From Promethearchaeota archaeon (lineage in GTDB: Archaea; Asgardarchaeota; Lokiarchaeia; Sigyniarchaeales; Promethearchaeaceae): a stretch of DNA of 64,000 bases. The DNA is taken from the NCBI GenBank assembly GCA_016933055.1, contig JAFGBS010000009.1, positions 571,590 through 635,589 on the forward strand, in the 5' to 3' direction. Both the position numbers and the translations under genes were made by a program. Shown here in pieces: positions 17,301 through 26,950 of this stretch (position 1 is its first letter; each line of letters begins with the position of its first letter). Under the pieces are notes generated by a model that ran no database searches, was not told where the DNA came from, and saw only the letters and a list, made by a program, of their open reading frames with translations.

Positions 17301-18335
17301 TTATTTTTTATATTTTTTTAACAATTCTCTGTGTTGAAAAATCCCATGTTCTGTGATAATCCCACTTATCAAATCAAATGGAGTTATATCGAATGCGTAA
17401 TTGATCACTTCGACACCGTCAGGGATAATCTCAACTTTTCCTAAAACATTTGAAACCTCCTTTCCATCTCGTTGTTCGATAGTCACATCTTTTCTAGTTT
17501 CATTCATAGACAGTGTAGATTCGGGAGCTGCAACATAAAATGGGATATTATGGCGTTTCGCAGCTAAAGCTACCATATAAGTTCCAATTTTATTGAAAAC
17601 GGCATCACGGACGATTCGGTCCGCACCAACAATGACTTTATCCACTTTACCAAGCATCATCATTAAACCTGCGCAATTGTCACTTTGTACTTTTACTGGG
17701 ATTTTATCATATTGTAATTCAAAGGCGGTTAATCTAGCTCCTTGTAATCGAGGTCTGGTTTCATCGGCAATTACTTGGATGTTCTTACCTTGTTCTTCAA
17801 TCGCCCATCTTACAGGAGCTAATGCAGTCCCATATTGCACTGTTGCGAGACTTCCAGCGTTACAATGGGTTAGTACGGTATCTCCATTTTCTAAAATTTG
17901 GGCTCCATGTTTTCCAATGGCGTGATTGGTATCGATATCTTCCTTCCACATTAACTTCGCTTCTTCTATCATTAACTGGGCTATCTTTTTAGGATTCTGC
18001 TTAGAATTTGTATCAATTATTCCTTGCATCCGATTAATTGCCCAAAATAGATTTACTGCAGTAGGACGGGTGGATCTCATTGTGTCTGAGGCTTGTTTCA
18101 TATATGATCTGAAAGTCTTGTAATCCATATATTGAAATTCTAAGGCAGCCAAGCAAAATCCCATAGCTGCTGCTACACCGATAGCGGGTGCACCACGGAT
18201 ATTCATAATTTTTATAGAGTTGGCAACTTCTCTGTAATCTCGAAATTCGAGGAAATTAAGATTATGTGGAAGGACGGTTTGATCAATCATTTTTACGGTG
18301 TTTGTTTCATCTATCCACTCAATAGATGGTATCAT
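17301..18335 (-). CDS. mtnA: S-methyl-5-thioribose-1-phosphate isomerase
   Basis: A 344-residue protein with the motifs of the aIF2B/MtnA/RBP-isomerase family. These are MNIRGAPAIGVAAAMG (about 44-59), VLTHCNAGSLATVQYGTA with the catalytic Cys, VIADETRPRLQGARLTA, and VIVGADRIVRDAVFNKIGTY with the catalytic Asp. The end, IPFYVAAPESTLSM, favours MtnA over eIF2B-alpha. The enzyme isomerises methylthioribose-1-phosphate to the ribulose form in methionine salvage. No other salvage gene is in the window. A ribose-1,5-bisphosphate isomerase activity cannot be excluded by reading alone. Confidence 0.87.
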   Translation of the reverse strand: MIPSIEWIDETNTVKMIDQTVLPHNLNFLEFRDYREVANSIKIMNIRGAPAIGVAAAMGFCLAALEFQYMDYKTFRSYMKQASDTMRSTRPTAVNLFWAINRMQGIIDTNSKQNPKKIAQLMIEEAKLMWKEDIDTNHAIGKHGAQILENGDTVLTHCNAGSLATVQYGTALAPVRWAIEEQGKNIQVIADETRPRLQGARLTAFELQYDKIPVKVQSDNCAGLMMMLGKVDKVIVGADRIVRDAVFNKIGTYMVALAAKRHNIPFYVAAPESTLSMNETRKDVTIEQRDGKEVSNVLGKVEIIPDGVEVINYAFDITPFDLISGIITEHGIFQHRELLKKYKK

Positions 18336-18376
18336 AAGGTGTAGTTTATGTATCTTGTTGAAATAATTTTTGGTGA

Positions 18377-18958
18377 TTACATAGTTTTTTTGACAAAGTT
18401 GTAAATCGAACTGTACTCGAAATTATCCCTATGAACAAGTAAGCCTTGTATTTTTTCTTTATAATGAAAGCCAAATTCTTCTACTTCCATAACTACATCT
18501 TTAATTGTTAAATCTTTGAAATTCCAAAACGGGAAAACATCGTCTTTCGTATGTTTAGGATGAAGTGATAAAACTCCCGTCTCTGATTTTAATATCGGAA
18601 ATATTGCACGATATGTCTGTACACGTTGTTTTTGATTCAGATAATGGAGAACATCATACAATAAGAAAAAATCGATCGACTCTTCATAAACTGAATCTGG
18701 AATTCTGTTTGAATGAATTATTTGAATTATGTCGTCATATTCTGTATTTCGGATTTTTTGCCTCAATTTTCTGATAGGAGCATTATCCTTATCAATTGCA
18801 TAGACTATTCCGGAATCTCCAACAACTTGGGCCAAAACAATAGAATATCGTCCTTCATGGCAACCGAAATCGATCACGGTGTCCCCATATTTAACTCCAA
18901 TTTTCTCTATGAATTGTTTCCCGTATATTTTTTCCCATTCGATCTCCCAAGTGTCCAT
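18377..18958 (-). CDS. Class I SAM-dependent methyltransferase
   Basis: A 193-residue Rossmann methyltransferase. Motif I VIDFGCHEGRYSIVLAQ is near residue 28, the acidic loop VYAIDKDN follows, and then IDFFLLYDVLHYL at the motif IV position. This resembles UbiE/Methyltransf_31 small-molecule or RNA methyltransferases. The acceptor is unknown. It lies 42 bp upstream of mtnA in the same direction, so may share its transcript. Confidence 0.75.
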   Translation of the reverse strand: MDTWEIEWEKIYGKQFIEKIGVKYGDTVIDFGCHEGRYSIVLAQVVGDSGIVYAIDKDNAPIRKLRQKIRNTEYDDIIQIIHSNRIPDSVYEESIDFFLLYDVLHYLNQKQRVQTYRAIFPILKSETGVLSLHPKHTKDDVFPFWNFKDLTIKDVVMEVEEFGFHYKEKIQGLLVHRDNFEYSSIYNFVKKTM

Positions 18959-19028
18959 AAACTCATGTTATTGGAATTAAATTTTTAATTCTTGTGAATT
19001 GCTACTTCATTTTCCGATGACTCTGTAG

Positions 19029-20432
19029 TTAGGACGATATTATTTCTAATGGTGTTTGATACCGTTCCATAAGGCGCCTGAAGATCTTTCTGTAAATCTT
19101 TCGAACAAGATGAGATTTAAAAAAAAAACGAAATATCCTAAGACCTACATAAGGTTTTTTTCCCCATTTTCCTTTCTCTCTCTTGGAGAATTTGAGTTTC
19201 TTAATTTTAAAATTCTTCTGGAACATACTTTTTAACATTACGATTGTGATAATAGCGATAAGATCCCAAGCGCGTTCCTCGTGCCGTTTCAGAGACACGT
19301 CTATATTCTCTCCCATAGCCATGCGAACGAGCTCAATGTGGTGGAATATTTTTAAATCATAATCCAATAATTCGCGTGCCGCCCATAATAAATAAACACA
19401 GCCTGTGCAATAGGTGACTAATATATCAGAACCCGTAGCAATTACTTCTTGAAATTTAGTCTCCGTAGTAATCATCATATCAAATGGGATGCTAAATTCA
19501 TGTCCAGTCTGCCAGGAGCATCCTGCCCCAAATCCACAACACAATGCCAAATCACGATTATGTTCCATTTCTACAATTTCACAGCCTGTTTTAGAAATCA
19601 CTTCTCTAGCCAGATCCCAATAGGTTTTTCCTTCTACTATACCAGATTTCGAATAACAATTATCATGGACAGTAACTCTCATGTCTAACTTTTTTGGTAG
19701 TGCTATCTTTCTGGATTCTATCATATCTAGAAGCCATCTGTTGAAATTTATCACTTTCTGGTCAAATTGGATTCTCATCTCTTGTGGATGCACATAATTT
19801 AACATATGTTCAACGGCATCTAATGAAGTAATTATTGTTTTCACACCCCATTCGTCGAAATAGTGTTTACATTGTTTTCCGATGTCCTCAACTAAGTCTA
19901 AATATCCAAGTTGGTACGGATATGCACCACATTCCCAGTGATCTAAAAGATCCACAACGGTGAAATGATCTAAAAGTTGACTGCCTGAGATTATGAATGA
20001 CATCAGGTGGGTGTAATTTCCAGCCAATAGAATATTCTCTTTCGGAGGAGTCCGCATCCACAATTGGATTTGATCATTCTCTATTTTTGGGGCTAACTGG
20101 CGCAACATTTCCCATACATTATTTTTCTCCGTAGGAACGACAAATCTGTATAATGCAGGTGCACCTCGTTCGTTATATTGAATGTTCCAGTTTTCTAAGA
20201 TGAGCTGATACGGTTTACAGTCGTATGGACAGATCAAATTACAAGAAAAGCAACTTGTACAATGTTTCAATACATATTCCGATTCTTGATGATGAATTAA
20301 GCGCATAATTTCATTTTTCGCGACTTCAAGCGGTAAGTGCATCACAGGACAATCCATAAAGCATTTTCCGCAACGAGTGCACTCATCCATTTTGAATACA
20401 TTATGAATTCGTCTACTTTCCATCTCGACCAT
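19029..20432 (-). CDS. HdrD-like Fe-S protein with a degenerate first CCG domain
   Basis: A 467-residue protein. The N-terminal ferredoxin domain holds two 4Fe-4S motifs, CTRCGKCFMDCP (about 18-29) and CTSCFSCNLICP (about 60-71). The C-terminal CCG domain is intact (NCYSKSG, ALCCGFGAG, TYCTGC). The first CCG domain has lost its cysteines at positions where the paralogue next door has GCN, CCGE and CTAG; only WECGAY remains. HdrD/HdrB-type CCG domains carry non-cubane Fe-S clusters for disulfide or quinone chemistry. It overlaps the upstream paralogue by one base, with AGGAGG before the start. A basic C-terminal extension (about 400-467) has no known role. Confidence 0.75.
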   Translation of the reverse strand: MVEMESRRIHNVFKMDECTRCGKCFMDCPVMHLPLEVAKNEIMRLIHHQESEYVLKHCTSCFSCNLICPYDCKPYQLILENWNIQYNERGAPALYRFVVPTEKNNVWEMLRQLAPKIENDQIQLWMRTPPKENILLAGNYTHLMSFIISGSQLLDHFTVVDLLDHWECGAYPYQLGYLDLVEDIGKQCKHYFDEWGVKTIITSLDAVEHMLNYVHPQEMRIQFDQKVINFNRWLLDMIESRKIALPKKLDMRVTVHDNCYSKSGIVEGKTYWDLAREVISKTGCEIVEMEHNRDLALCCGFGAGCSWQTGHEFSIPFDMMITTETKFQEVIATGSDILVTYCTGCVYLLWAARELLDYDLKIFHHIELVRMAMGENIDVSLKRHEERAWDLIAIITIVMLKSMFQKNFKIKKLKFSKREKGKWGKKPYVGLRIFRFFFKSHLVRKIYRKIFRRLMERYQTPLEIISS

Positions 20433-21685
20433 TAATATGCATCCTCCTCAGGGTCTTCTGGAATCTCTGGGATCTTAAACCTCTTAGGTGATAATAATCT
20501 TGGCATTTGATTTTTCATTATCCCCCAGAACATATTTTGTGCAGTATGTTCTACGAGACGTATTGGAGTTTCTCCAATAGCTAGCTGAATCAGTTCAATG
20601 ATATGATAAATCGGAGGTGTTTTTTTCAGATACAATTTTTTGGCAGTAAAATACTGTTGTAAACAACCACTACAATATACACAAATAGCGGAAGCTCCCG
20701 TAGCTTTAGCATCATCAAGATTTTTTACTGTGGCATCCCGGATCTTCAAACTATTATATGCAGAATCTACGGAAAAGCCTGCCCCGATCCCACAACACCG
20801 CATATTTTCTCGACTCTTTTCCATCTCTACAATATCACATCCAATCCTCCTCAAAATATTCCGAGGTAGATCCATATATTGATCTCCGAACATTTTCGAA
20901 TAACACGATTCTTGAATTGTAACCGTCATGTTAAGAGGTTTGGTAACAACAATTTCTCCTTTTTCGAACTTTTCCCATAACCATTCAATATAAGATGTGA
21001 TTTTCTCGAACTGGTAAGTAAGTCCATAATGAGGAAGCACATTTTTGAATACATTTGTTCCAGCGGTGCATAAAACAAGCAATTTTTTCGGTTTCAGTGT
21101 ATTAAACCATTTATCTAGTCGTTTTGTAACTTGAAATAACTCTTTTTTATAACCCGTACGGAATAATGTTTCGCCACAACAATATTCCAATCTTCCTCGT
21201 ATGTCTAAGTCCGCAAATATTTTAGTTTGCGTAAGAGTAGGTGTTAGGATTACATTGCATCCGGGATAGGTTAGAGTATCTCCTTTAAGCGGATCTAAAC
21301 TACTCCACTGCTTTAATAAATGTTTTTCTTCCCTAGTCATTTTATCCGCAGCATAGGAACGGAAATTTGGATAATTTGGGTAAAGTGTCATGAAATACTT
21401 TCCTCTTACTTTTAATCCTTCTTTCTTATATTGCTCATTCCAACGCTTGAGGATAAGGGATGCAGGATTTGCTTGTTTTTGACAATAAAGATTACATGTG
21501 AAGCAGCTTTGGCAATCACGAAGCAGTTTTTTTGTCTTTTCTTTCACTATTAACCTACGCATTTCCTCTTTGGCTTCTTCTATCGTATAATCAATAATGG
21601 GACAATGAATTAAGCACTCCCCGCACACAGTACATGCATCAGGTTTAAATTCGCCAAAAAAATCGAGTGTTACGGGTTCAACCAT
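20432..21685 (-). CDS. HdrD-like Fe-S oxidoreductase subunit
   Basis: A 417-residue protein. Two 4Fe-4S motifs, CTVCGECLIHCP (about 18-29) and CQSCFTCNLYCQ (about 59-70; the final Pro is replaced by Gln), are followed by two CCG domains. The first has TYPGCN, YCCGETLF and CTAG; the second has SCYSKM, MRCCGIGAG and YCSGC. The set matches heterodisulfide reductase subunit D and glycolate-oxidase-like electron-transfer proteins. It is likely cytoplasmic and moves electrons between ferredoxin or a flavoprotein and a disulfide or other acceptor. A TATA-like element sits about 27 bp before the ATG, so the leader is short. Divergent from the iorBA operon. Confidence 0.8.
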   Translation of the reverse strand: MVEPVTLDFFGEFKPDACTVCGECLIHCPIIDYTIEEAKEEMRRLIVKEKTKKLLRDCQSCFTCNLYCQKQANPASLILKRWNEQYKKEGLKVRGKYFMTLYPNYPNFRSYAADKMTREEKHLLKQWSSLDPLKGDTLTYPGCNVILTPTLTQTKIFADLDIRGRLEYCCGETLFRTGYKKELFQVTKRLDKWFNTLKPKKLLVLCTAGTNVFKNVLPHYGLTYQFEKITSYIEWLWEKFEKGEIVVTKPLNMTVTIQESCYSKMFGDQYMDLPRNILRRIGCDIVEMEKSRENMRCCGIGAGFSVDSAYNSLKIRDATVKNLDDAKATGASAICVYCSGCLQQYFTAKKLYLKKTPPIYHIIELIQLAIGETPIRLVEHTAQNMFWGIMKNQMPRLLSPKRFKIPEIPEDPEEDAY

Positions 21686-21702
21686 ATCATTTTTCTATGC
21701 GT

Positions 21703-21718
21703 TACAGGTTTATATCTC
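21703..21718 (-). promoter_or_regulatory. TATA-like promoter of the HdrD-like operon
   Basis: On the minus strand GAGATATAAACC is centred about 27 bp upstream of the ATG at 21685. Archaeal TATA boxes lie about 25 bp before the transcription start, so the mRNA would be nearly leaderless. The rest of the 213-bp divergent gap is AT-rich, with a TATA-like stretch for iorB near 21850. Confidence 0.35.
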
Positions 21719-21898
21719 TTCTCATTGGAAAAATATCAAAATACTGATAATTTTAACTCATAGGGTAGGGAATGGGTAACATGTGGGCAAATGGGACTTA
21801 TTCGGGACTAGATAAATGTCTTCAACGGAAGATATATTATTAATAAGTACAATATTGATATAGTATTAATTCAGACTGATTTTTAAGAGGATTTAAGC

Positions 21899-22516
21899 AT
21901 GCATAATTCTCACGGATACAATATTTTAACTGTCGGTGTTGGAGGAACTGGGGTCATTAGTGCTACTCAGATACTTGCTTGGGCTGCTTTGGAGGATAAT
22001 TATCAAGTCAGAACCGCTGAGACGCATGGTATGGCCCAAAGGGGAGGAAGTGTCGTGGGCTATCTAAGATTTGGATCTAATGTTAAAGGACCTCTAATCT
22101 ATAAAGCGGATGTTATATTATCTTTTGAGTTGAGTGAAATTCTTAGATATAGTGAATATATAAATGAAAAAACGAGTCTTTTTGTCAGCAAGGATATACT
22201 CATTCCTCCCTCTGTATATACTTATAATATTCCCTATCCAAGTCAAGATGTTATTCTTAATCATTTACGCAAAATCACCCATCATGTGCATTTGATAGAC
22301 GCAGGTAAAATGGCAAAAAATGCTGGAAACCCTAAAACCTCTAATGTGGTACTAATTGGAACCATATATGGAGCGGGAAAATTACCTATTCAAGAATCCT
22401 CTCTAAAAAATGCCATCATTAAATTTGTTCCTGACAGGGCAAAAAAAATTAATGAAATCGCTTTTCAAATAGGTATCCAATATGGTAGAAAAATCAAGGA
22501 GGGTTTTTATGAATAA
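21899..22516 (+). CDS. iorB: Indolepyruvate:ferredoxin oxidoreductase, beta subunit
   Basis: A 205-residue protein of the pyruvate-ferredoxin oxidoreductase gamma-domain type. The start ILTVGVGGTGVISATQILAWAA is the family signature, followed by TAETHGMAQRGGSVVGYLRFG, which is diagnostic of IorB. With IorA it oxidatively decarboxylates aryl (and some other) 2-oxoacids to acyl-CoA and CO2, reducing ferredoxin. It opens a four-gene operon; the downstream iorA start overlaps its stop. Confidence 0.9.
   Translation: MHNSHGYNILTVGVGGTGVISATQILAWAALEDNYQVRTAETHGMAQRGGSVVGYLRFGSNVKGPLIYKADVILSFELSEILRYSEYINEKTSLFVSKDILIPPSVYTYNIPYPSQDVILNHLRKITHHVHLIDAGKMAKNAGNPKTSNVVLIGTIYGAGKLPIQESSLKNAIIKFVPDRAKKINEIAFQIGIQYGRKIKEGFYE
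22496..22503 (+). promoter_or_regulatory. Shine-Dalgarno site that fixes the iorA start
   Basis: AAGGAGGG lies five bases before the ATG at 22509 and inside the end of iorB. It favours that ATG over the upstream in-frame ATG at 22482. Confidence 0.7.
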
Positions 22517-24410
22517 ACCAGATTATGCAGAAGATTCACCTGGTAAAGAACTTATTTTGATGGGAAATGAAGCAATTGCTCGTGGAATATTGGAAGGTGG
22601 AGCGATTATAGCGGTAGGATATCCCGGTACACCTTCTTCAGAAATATTAGCCACACTCGCCACCATGCAAAAATTTCATTCCCATTTAATGCTCGAATGG
22701 TCTATTAATGAAAAAGTAGCAATGGAAGTTGCTTATGGGGGAGCTCTTTCAAATTTGAGGTCTGTAGCGGTGATGAAACATGTGGGATTAAATGTTGCAT
22801 CTGATGCCTTCATGACCGCATGTTATACCGGCGTTCGAGGCGGGTTAGTTGTGATATCTGCAGACGATCCCAATTGTTATAGCAGTCAAAATGAGCAAGA
22901 TAATCGCTATTTTGGACCTCATGCTTTGATTCCGGTAATTGAACCCAGCTCTCCTCAAGAAGCAAAAAATATGATCAAAGATGCGTTCACATTCTCTGAG
23001 AAACACAAGACTATCGTACTATTTCGAACTACCACTCGGTTGAACCATGGTCGAGCGAACGTGATACTCGGAGATATACAAAAAACTGAAACTAAACCCG
23101 ATTTCGATCGTAATCCCAGTAAATATGTATGTGTTCCGTCAAATTCACGAAGAATGCGAAAGGAACTTCTCCAACGCTTGGAAAAAATCAGTGAGGAATC
23201 CGATTCGTATCCTTTTACCTCCCTAACACTATCAGAAAAACGCATAAACGGGAAGAAGTTTGGTTTTATTTCTGCAGGTATTCCTTATGCTCATTTAATG
23301 GACGCCTTAGAATATTTCAAAATAGCTGAAAACGTTTCAATCTTAAAGATAGGTATGATCTATCCTCCTCCTAAGAAATTAATACAAAAACTACTTGAAA
23401 ATTGTGATGAAATCCTAATTGTTGAAGAATTAGAACCCGTAATTGAAAATTTCGTAAAACAAATTGCCTACGATTCGAAAATTACTACTATCATACATGG
23501 AAAAGATGTGTTTCCTATAGCAGGTGAATTTCCTGTGAAATTGTACTTAGAAAAAACTGCTGCGTTTATTGGTAAGGAATTTGCAACGCAAGAACTTCTC
23601 GAATCTGACATTGAATTACCTCCCCGCCTCCCCTTACTTTGTCCGGGATGTAGCCATCGTTCTACTTATTGGGCTCTGAAACAAGCGGAAAAGAAATTAA
23701 AAATCAACGCATTTAAATCCGGAGATATTGGGTGCTACACATTAGGAGTGTACAAACCCTTAGAGAGCTTGAATGCACAAATTTGTATGGGTTCTTCCAT
23801 TGGGGTCGCAAACGCACTATCCAAAGTCCAAACTGATAAAGAGCCAGTTGTAGCGATTATTGGAGATAGTACTTTCTTTCATTCTGGTGTCTCGGGTTTG
23901 ATCAATGCCGTCTATAATCAGAACAATTTCCTTGTGATTATTCTTGATAATCAATCGACCAGTATGACAGGTATGCAACCCAATCCAGGTACAGGTGTTA
24001 AAATAACCGAAGAATCTGGAACTAAAGTTATTCTTAGAGATTTAGTAAAGGGATGTGGTATTCCAGAAGAAAATATCTGGATTGAGGATTCTAACAACAT
24101 TCCGAAAATGGTAGAAAAACTCGAGGAAGCACTACAAGCAAAAGGGATCCGTGTGTTCATTTCAAGACATGTTTGCTCGCTACTAGAAATTCGAGAATGG
24201 AAAGAACAAAAAGTAGTTATGCCGGAAGTTAAGGTGGACCCCGAAAAATGTATAGGATGTATGACGTGCATTCGTAAATTTGGATGTCCTGCATTAGTCG
24301 AGATTGAATATAATGGGAAGAAAAAATCCTCAATTGATCCCTCAATCTGCCGTAGATGTCAAGTTTGTATAGATGTTTGCCCATATGGAGCAATTTATTG
24401 CGAGGAATGA
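22509..24410 (+). CDS. iorA: Indolepyruvate:ferredoxin oxidoreductase, alpha subunit
   Basis: From the ATG with the strong ribosome site the protein has 633 residues. Domain order is standard IorA: pyrimidine-binding domain (GNEAIARGILEGGAIIAVGYPGTP near 20-43), transketolase C-like middle, TPP domain (CPGCSHRS, then GDIGCYTLG and the GDSTFFHSG metal motif with the following NQNN), and a C-terminal ferredoxin with two 4Fe-4S clusters (CIGCMTCIRKFGCP and CRRCQVCIDVCP). It takes 2-oxoacids from aromatic or other amino acids to acyl-CoA with reduced ferredoxin. The neighbouring acyl-CoA synthetase and aminotransferase complete the pathway. Confidence 0.92.
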   Translation: MNKPDYAEDSPGKELILMGNEAIARGILEGGAIIAVGYPGTPSSEILATLATMQKFHSHLMLEWSINEKVAMEVAYGGALSNLRSVAVMKHVGLNVASDAFMTACYTGVRGGLVVISADDPNCYSSQNEQDNRYFGPHALIPVIEPSSPQEAKNMIKDAFTFSEKHKTIVLFRTTTRLNHGRANVILGDIQKTETKPDFDRNPSKYVCVPSNSRRMRKELLQRLEKISEESDSYPFTSLTLSEKRINGKKFGFISAGIPYAHLMDALEYFKIAENVSILKIGMIYPPPKKLIQKLLENCDEILIVEELEPVIENFVKQIAYDSKITTIIHGKDVFPIAGEFPVKLYLEKTAAFIGKEFATQELLESDIELPPRLPLLCPGCSHRSTYWALKQAEKKLKINAFKSGDIGCYTLGVYKPLESLNAQICMGSSIGVANALSKVQTDKEPVVAIIGDSTFFHSGVSGLINAVYNQNNFLVIILDNQSTSMTGMQPNPGTGVKITEESGTKVILRDLVKGCGIPEENIWIEDSNNIPKMVEKLEEALQAKGIRVFISRHVCSLLEIREWKEQKVVMPEVKVDPEKCIGCMTCIRKFGCPALVEIEYNGKKKSSIDPSICRRCQVCIDVCPYGAIYCEE

Positions 24411-24413
24411 ATT

Positions 24414-25799
24414 ATGGAATATTTCTTTAATCCGAAAAAAATAGTAGTTGTCGGCGCAACTGCAAATCCCAGAAAATTTGGGAATGTTGTAACTTCTAAT
24501 ATTCTTAGTAACAAAGAACGGGATTATATCGTATATCTTGTTTCATTAAAAAAACAAAAAATTAATGGTTTAGGAACTTATGAATCTATTTTAGATATTC
24601 CCGATTCTATTGATTTAGCTATAATCCTAGTACCTGCTCCTGCAGTGGAAGAAATAATAGACAGTTGTATCAAGAAAGCAGTCAAGGGTATTATAATTGT
24701 CTCGGGAGGATTTGGAGAAATAAATGAAACAGGCAAAATTTTAGAAAGGCGAATCGCAAATAAATGTAAACAAGCAGGAATTCGAGTTATCGGACCCAAT
24801 TGTGTTGGCATCCAAAACTTGGATATAGGGTTGAATGCATCTTTTATTTTAACACCACCTAAAGGAAAAGTTAGTTTTATTACTCAATCAGGAAGTTTTG
24901 GCGCAGCGGTGCTTTATGCAATGAATAATGAGCACTTAGGTTGCTCGAAGTTCGCTAATCTAGGCAATATGATCGATGTTTCTTACAGCGAGGTTTTAGA
25001 CTATTTAAACAAAGATCCCAACACTGATGTAATTTGTATGTACTTGGAATCGGTTGCAGATGGTCGAGATTTTTTTTCCTCTATTAAACAAGTAATCCCA
25101 AATAAACCCATACTTGTATTGAAAGGAGGAAGAACCGTAACGGGTATGAGTGCTGCTTCTAGTCATACAGGATCGCTTTCTACGAATTATCAGTTACTAA
25201 AAAGTGCAGTGGATCAAGCAGGAGGTCATATGATCGAATACATTGCCGATTATACCACTGCTTTGAAAGCATTTGCGTATTTTCCTATCCCGCAAGGAAA
25301 TAGAATTGGTGTAATGACCAATAGTGGTGGAAGTTCCGTGCTTTTTAGTGACCAAGCGGAACGATTCGGTTTGAACATAACAGAATTCTCTGATGAATTG
25401 ATTGAAAGAATACGACCTCATGTAATCCCGTTGGTAAAAATGGTAAATCCACTTGACATGATTGCCGGTGCGAGAGAGGAACAGTATTATCACGTTGCAA
25501 AAGCCATGCTGGAAAGTAAAGATATCGACATAGTTGTTGGCTGTTGTGTAATAACACCCTTTTTAGAAATTCAATGGGACGAACATTATCGAGGAATGAT
25601 TCGGGCGTGGAATGAAACAGGTAGAAAAAAACCCATGATCCCGTTATTAGTATTTGCAGATTCTTTCCCTCAGATTCATGCATTATCTGAAAAGGAAAAA
25701 ATAACAGCATTTTATACCCCCTATCAAGCAGCTTATGCCTGTAAAGTTCTAATCGATAGGATGAACTACTTAAAAAAAATACACGAGGATAAAAAATGA
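24414..25799 (+). CDS. ADP-forming acyl-CoA synthetase, alpha-type subunit
   Basis: A 461-residue protein with a CoA-binding Rossmann domain (KIVVVGATANPRKFGN near residue 9), then two succinyl-CoA-ligase-like domains. IGPNCVGIQN and FITQSGSFGAA mark the ligase CoA region, and SSHTGSL contains the phospho-His. It matches the alpha subunit of archaeal acetyl-CoA/acyl-CoA synthetase (ADP-forming), which turns acyl-CoA, ADP and Pi into acid, CoA and ATP. The ATP-grasp beta subunit is not in this window and must be elsewhere. It begins 3 bp after iorA and overlaps the aminotransferase by ATGA. Confidence 0.87.
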   Translation: MEYFFNPKKIVVVGATANPRKFGNVVTSNILSNKERDYIVYLVSLKKQKINGLGTYESILDIPDSIDLAIILVPAPAVEEIIDSCIKKAVKGIIIVSGGFGEINETGKILERRIANKCKQAGIRVIGPNCVGIQNLDIGLNASFILTPPKGKVSFITQSGSFGAAVLYAMNNEHLGCSKFANLGNMIDVSYSEVLDYLNKDPNTDVICMYLESVADGRDFFSSIKQVIPNKPILVLKGGRTVTGMSAASSHTGSLSTNYQLLKSAVDQAGGHMIEYIADYTTALKAFAYFPIPQGNRIGVMTNSGGSSVLFSDQAERFGLNITEFSDELIERIRPHVIPLVKMVNPLDMIAGAREEQYYHVAKAMLESKDIDIVVGCCVITPFLEIQWDEHYRGMIRAWNETGRKKPMIPLLVFADSFPQIHALSEKEKITAFYTPYQAAYACKVLIDRMNYLKKIHEDKK

Positions 25800-26950
25800 A
25801 ACCAGTCTCAGATGCAGTACTTCATTCAAAAAAAAGCAGTATCCGAAAATTATTTGAACTATTTTTGAAAAGCACCGATGCGATTTCATTGGGTATCGGA
25901 CAACCGGATTTTCAAACGCCTGAAAATATTATGAATGGGATTCGAAAAGCACTGGATAATCAGAAAACAATGTATCCACCAGCATTAGGTATAGATGAAC
26001 TACGGGAAGCGGTTGGAGAAAAGTTCCGAAAAGAAAATAGTATGAGATGGGTTCAAAAAGAGAATGTTATGGTCACTGTTGGAGGATCGCAGGCAATAGC
26101 ATTGACCTTTGCTGCTTTAACCAACCCTGGAGATGAAATCCTAATAAATTCCCCTAATTTCTTATCGTATTATTATATACCTGCATATTATCATACTAAT
26201 TTGGTAGAAGTCGCAAGAAATCCTGATTATTCCATTAATTTTGAGCAACTAGAGAGAAAGATCACTCCAAAAACAAAATTATTGATTATAAATTCTCCAA
26301 ACAATCCTACTGGCTACGTTCTTACTAAGAATGAGGTAGAAAAGGTAGTAGATTTGGTAATAAAACATGATCTCTATTTGTTGAGCGATGAAGTATACGA
26401 AAAATATCTTTATAATGGTAGAACTCATATAAGTCCTGCTAGCTTGGATGGTGTGGAAGATCGAACAATAACCATCAACTCTATTTCAAAAACCTTCTCT
26501 GCAACTGGGTTACGTGTTGGATATCTTGCTGCACCAGCAGATATTATCCCATTAATGGAAAAATATGCCCAATACACCGCGGCAGGAACTGCCCACCCAA
26601 TCCAGTATGGAGCAGTTGCTGGGATAAAAAACGGAAATCCAAAAATGGCAGAAATCATTCGAAAGTATGATGAACGCCGAAAATATTCATTTAAACGATT
26701 AGAAGAACTGAATTTTGATTGCCCTATTCCACATGGAGCATTTTACATTATGCCCTCGGTGAAGAATTATGCTAAAACGGGAGATCAATTTTCTGAGGAT
26801 TTATTTAATAAACAGAAAGTAGCCGTGGTAGGTGGTTCCTCATTTGGATCATTTTCCAGTGATAAAGTTCGTATTTCCTATGCAACTACTAAGGAAAATT
26901 TAGAAAAAGCATTTGAACGTATAGAAAAATATCTTGAAGACTTAAAATAA
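25796..26950 (+). CDS. Class I/II PLP-dependent aminotransferase
   Basis: A 384-residue fold-type I aminotransferase. It has LGIGQPDFQTPENI near the N-terminus, the cofactor region VGGSQAIALT, the NSPNNPTGYV loop, DEVYEKY with the pyridine-N Asp, and the Schiff-base Lys in SISKTFSATGLRVGY. The C-terminal substrate Arg is in KVRISYAT. It belongs to the aspartate/aromatic aminotransferase group. Being fourth in the iorBA-acyl-CoA synthetase operon, it most likely supplies 2-oxoacids from amino acids (inference from context). Confidence 0.9.
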   Translation: MKPVSDAVLHSKKSSIRKLFELFLKSTDAISLGIGQPDFQTPENIMNGIRKALDNQKTMYPPALGIDELREAVGEKFRKENSMRWVQKENVMVTVGGSQAIALTFAALTNPGDEILINSPNFLSYYYIPAYYHTNLVEVARNPDYSINFEQLERKITPKTKLLIINSPNNPTGYVLTKNEVEKVVDLVIKHDLYLLSDEVYEKYLYNGRTHISPASLDGVEDRTITINSISKTFSATGLRVGYLAAPADIIPLMEKYAQYTAAGTAHPIQYGAVAGIKNGNPKMAEIIRKYDERRKYSFKRLEELNFDCPIPHGAFYIMPSVKNYAKTGDQFSEDLFNKQKVAVVGGSSFGSFSSDKVRISYATTKENLEKAFERIEKYLEDLK

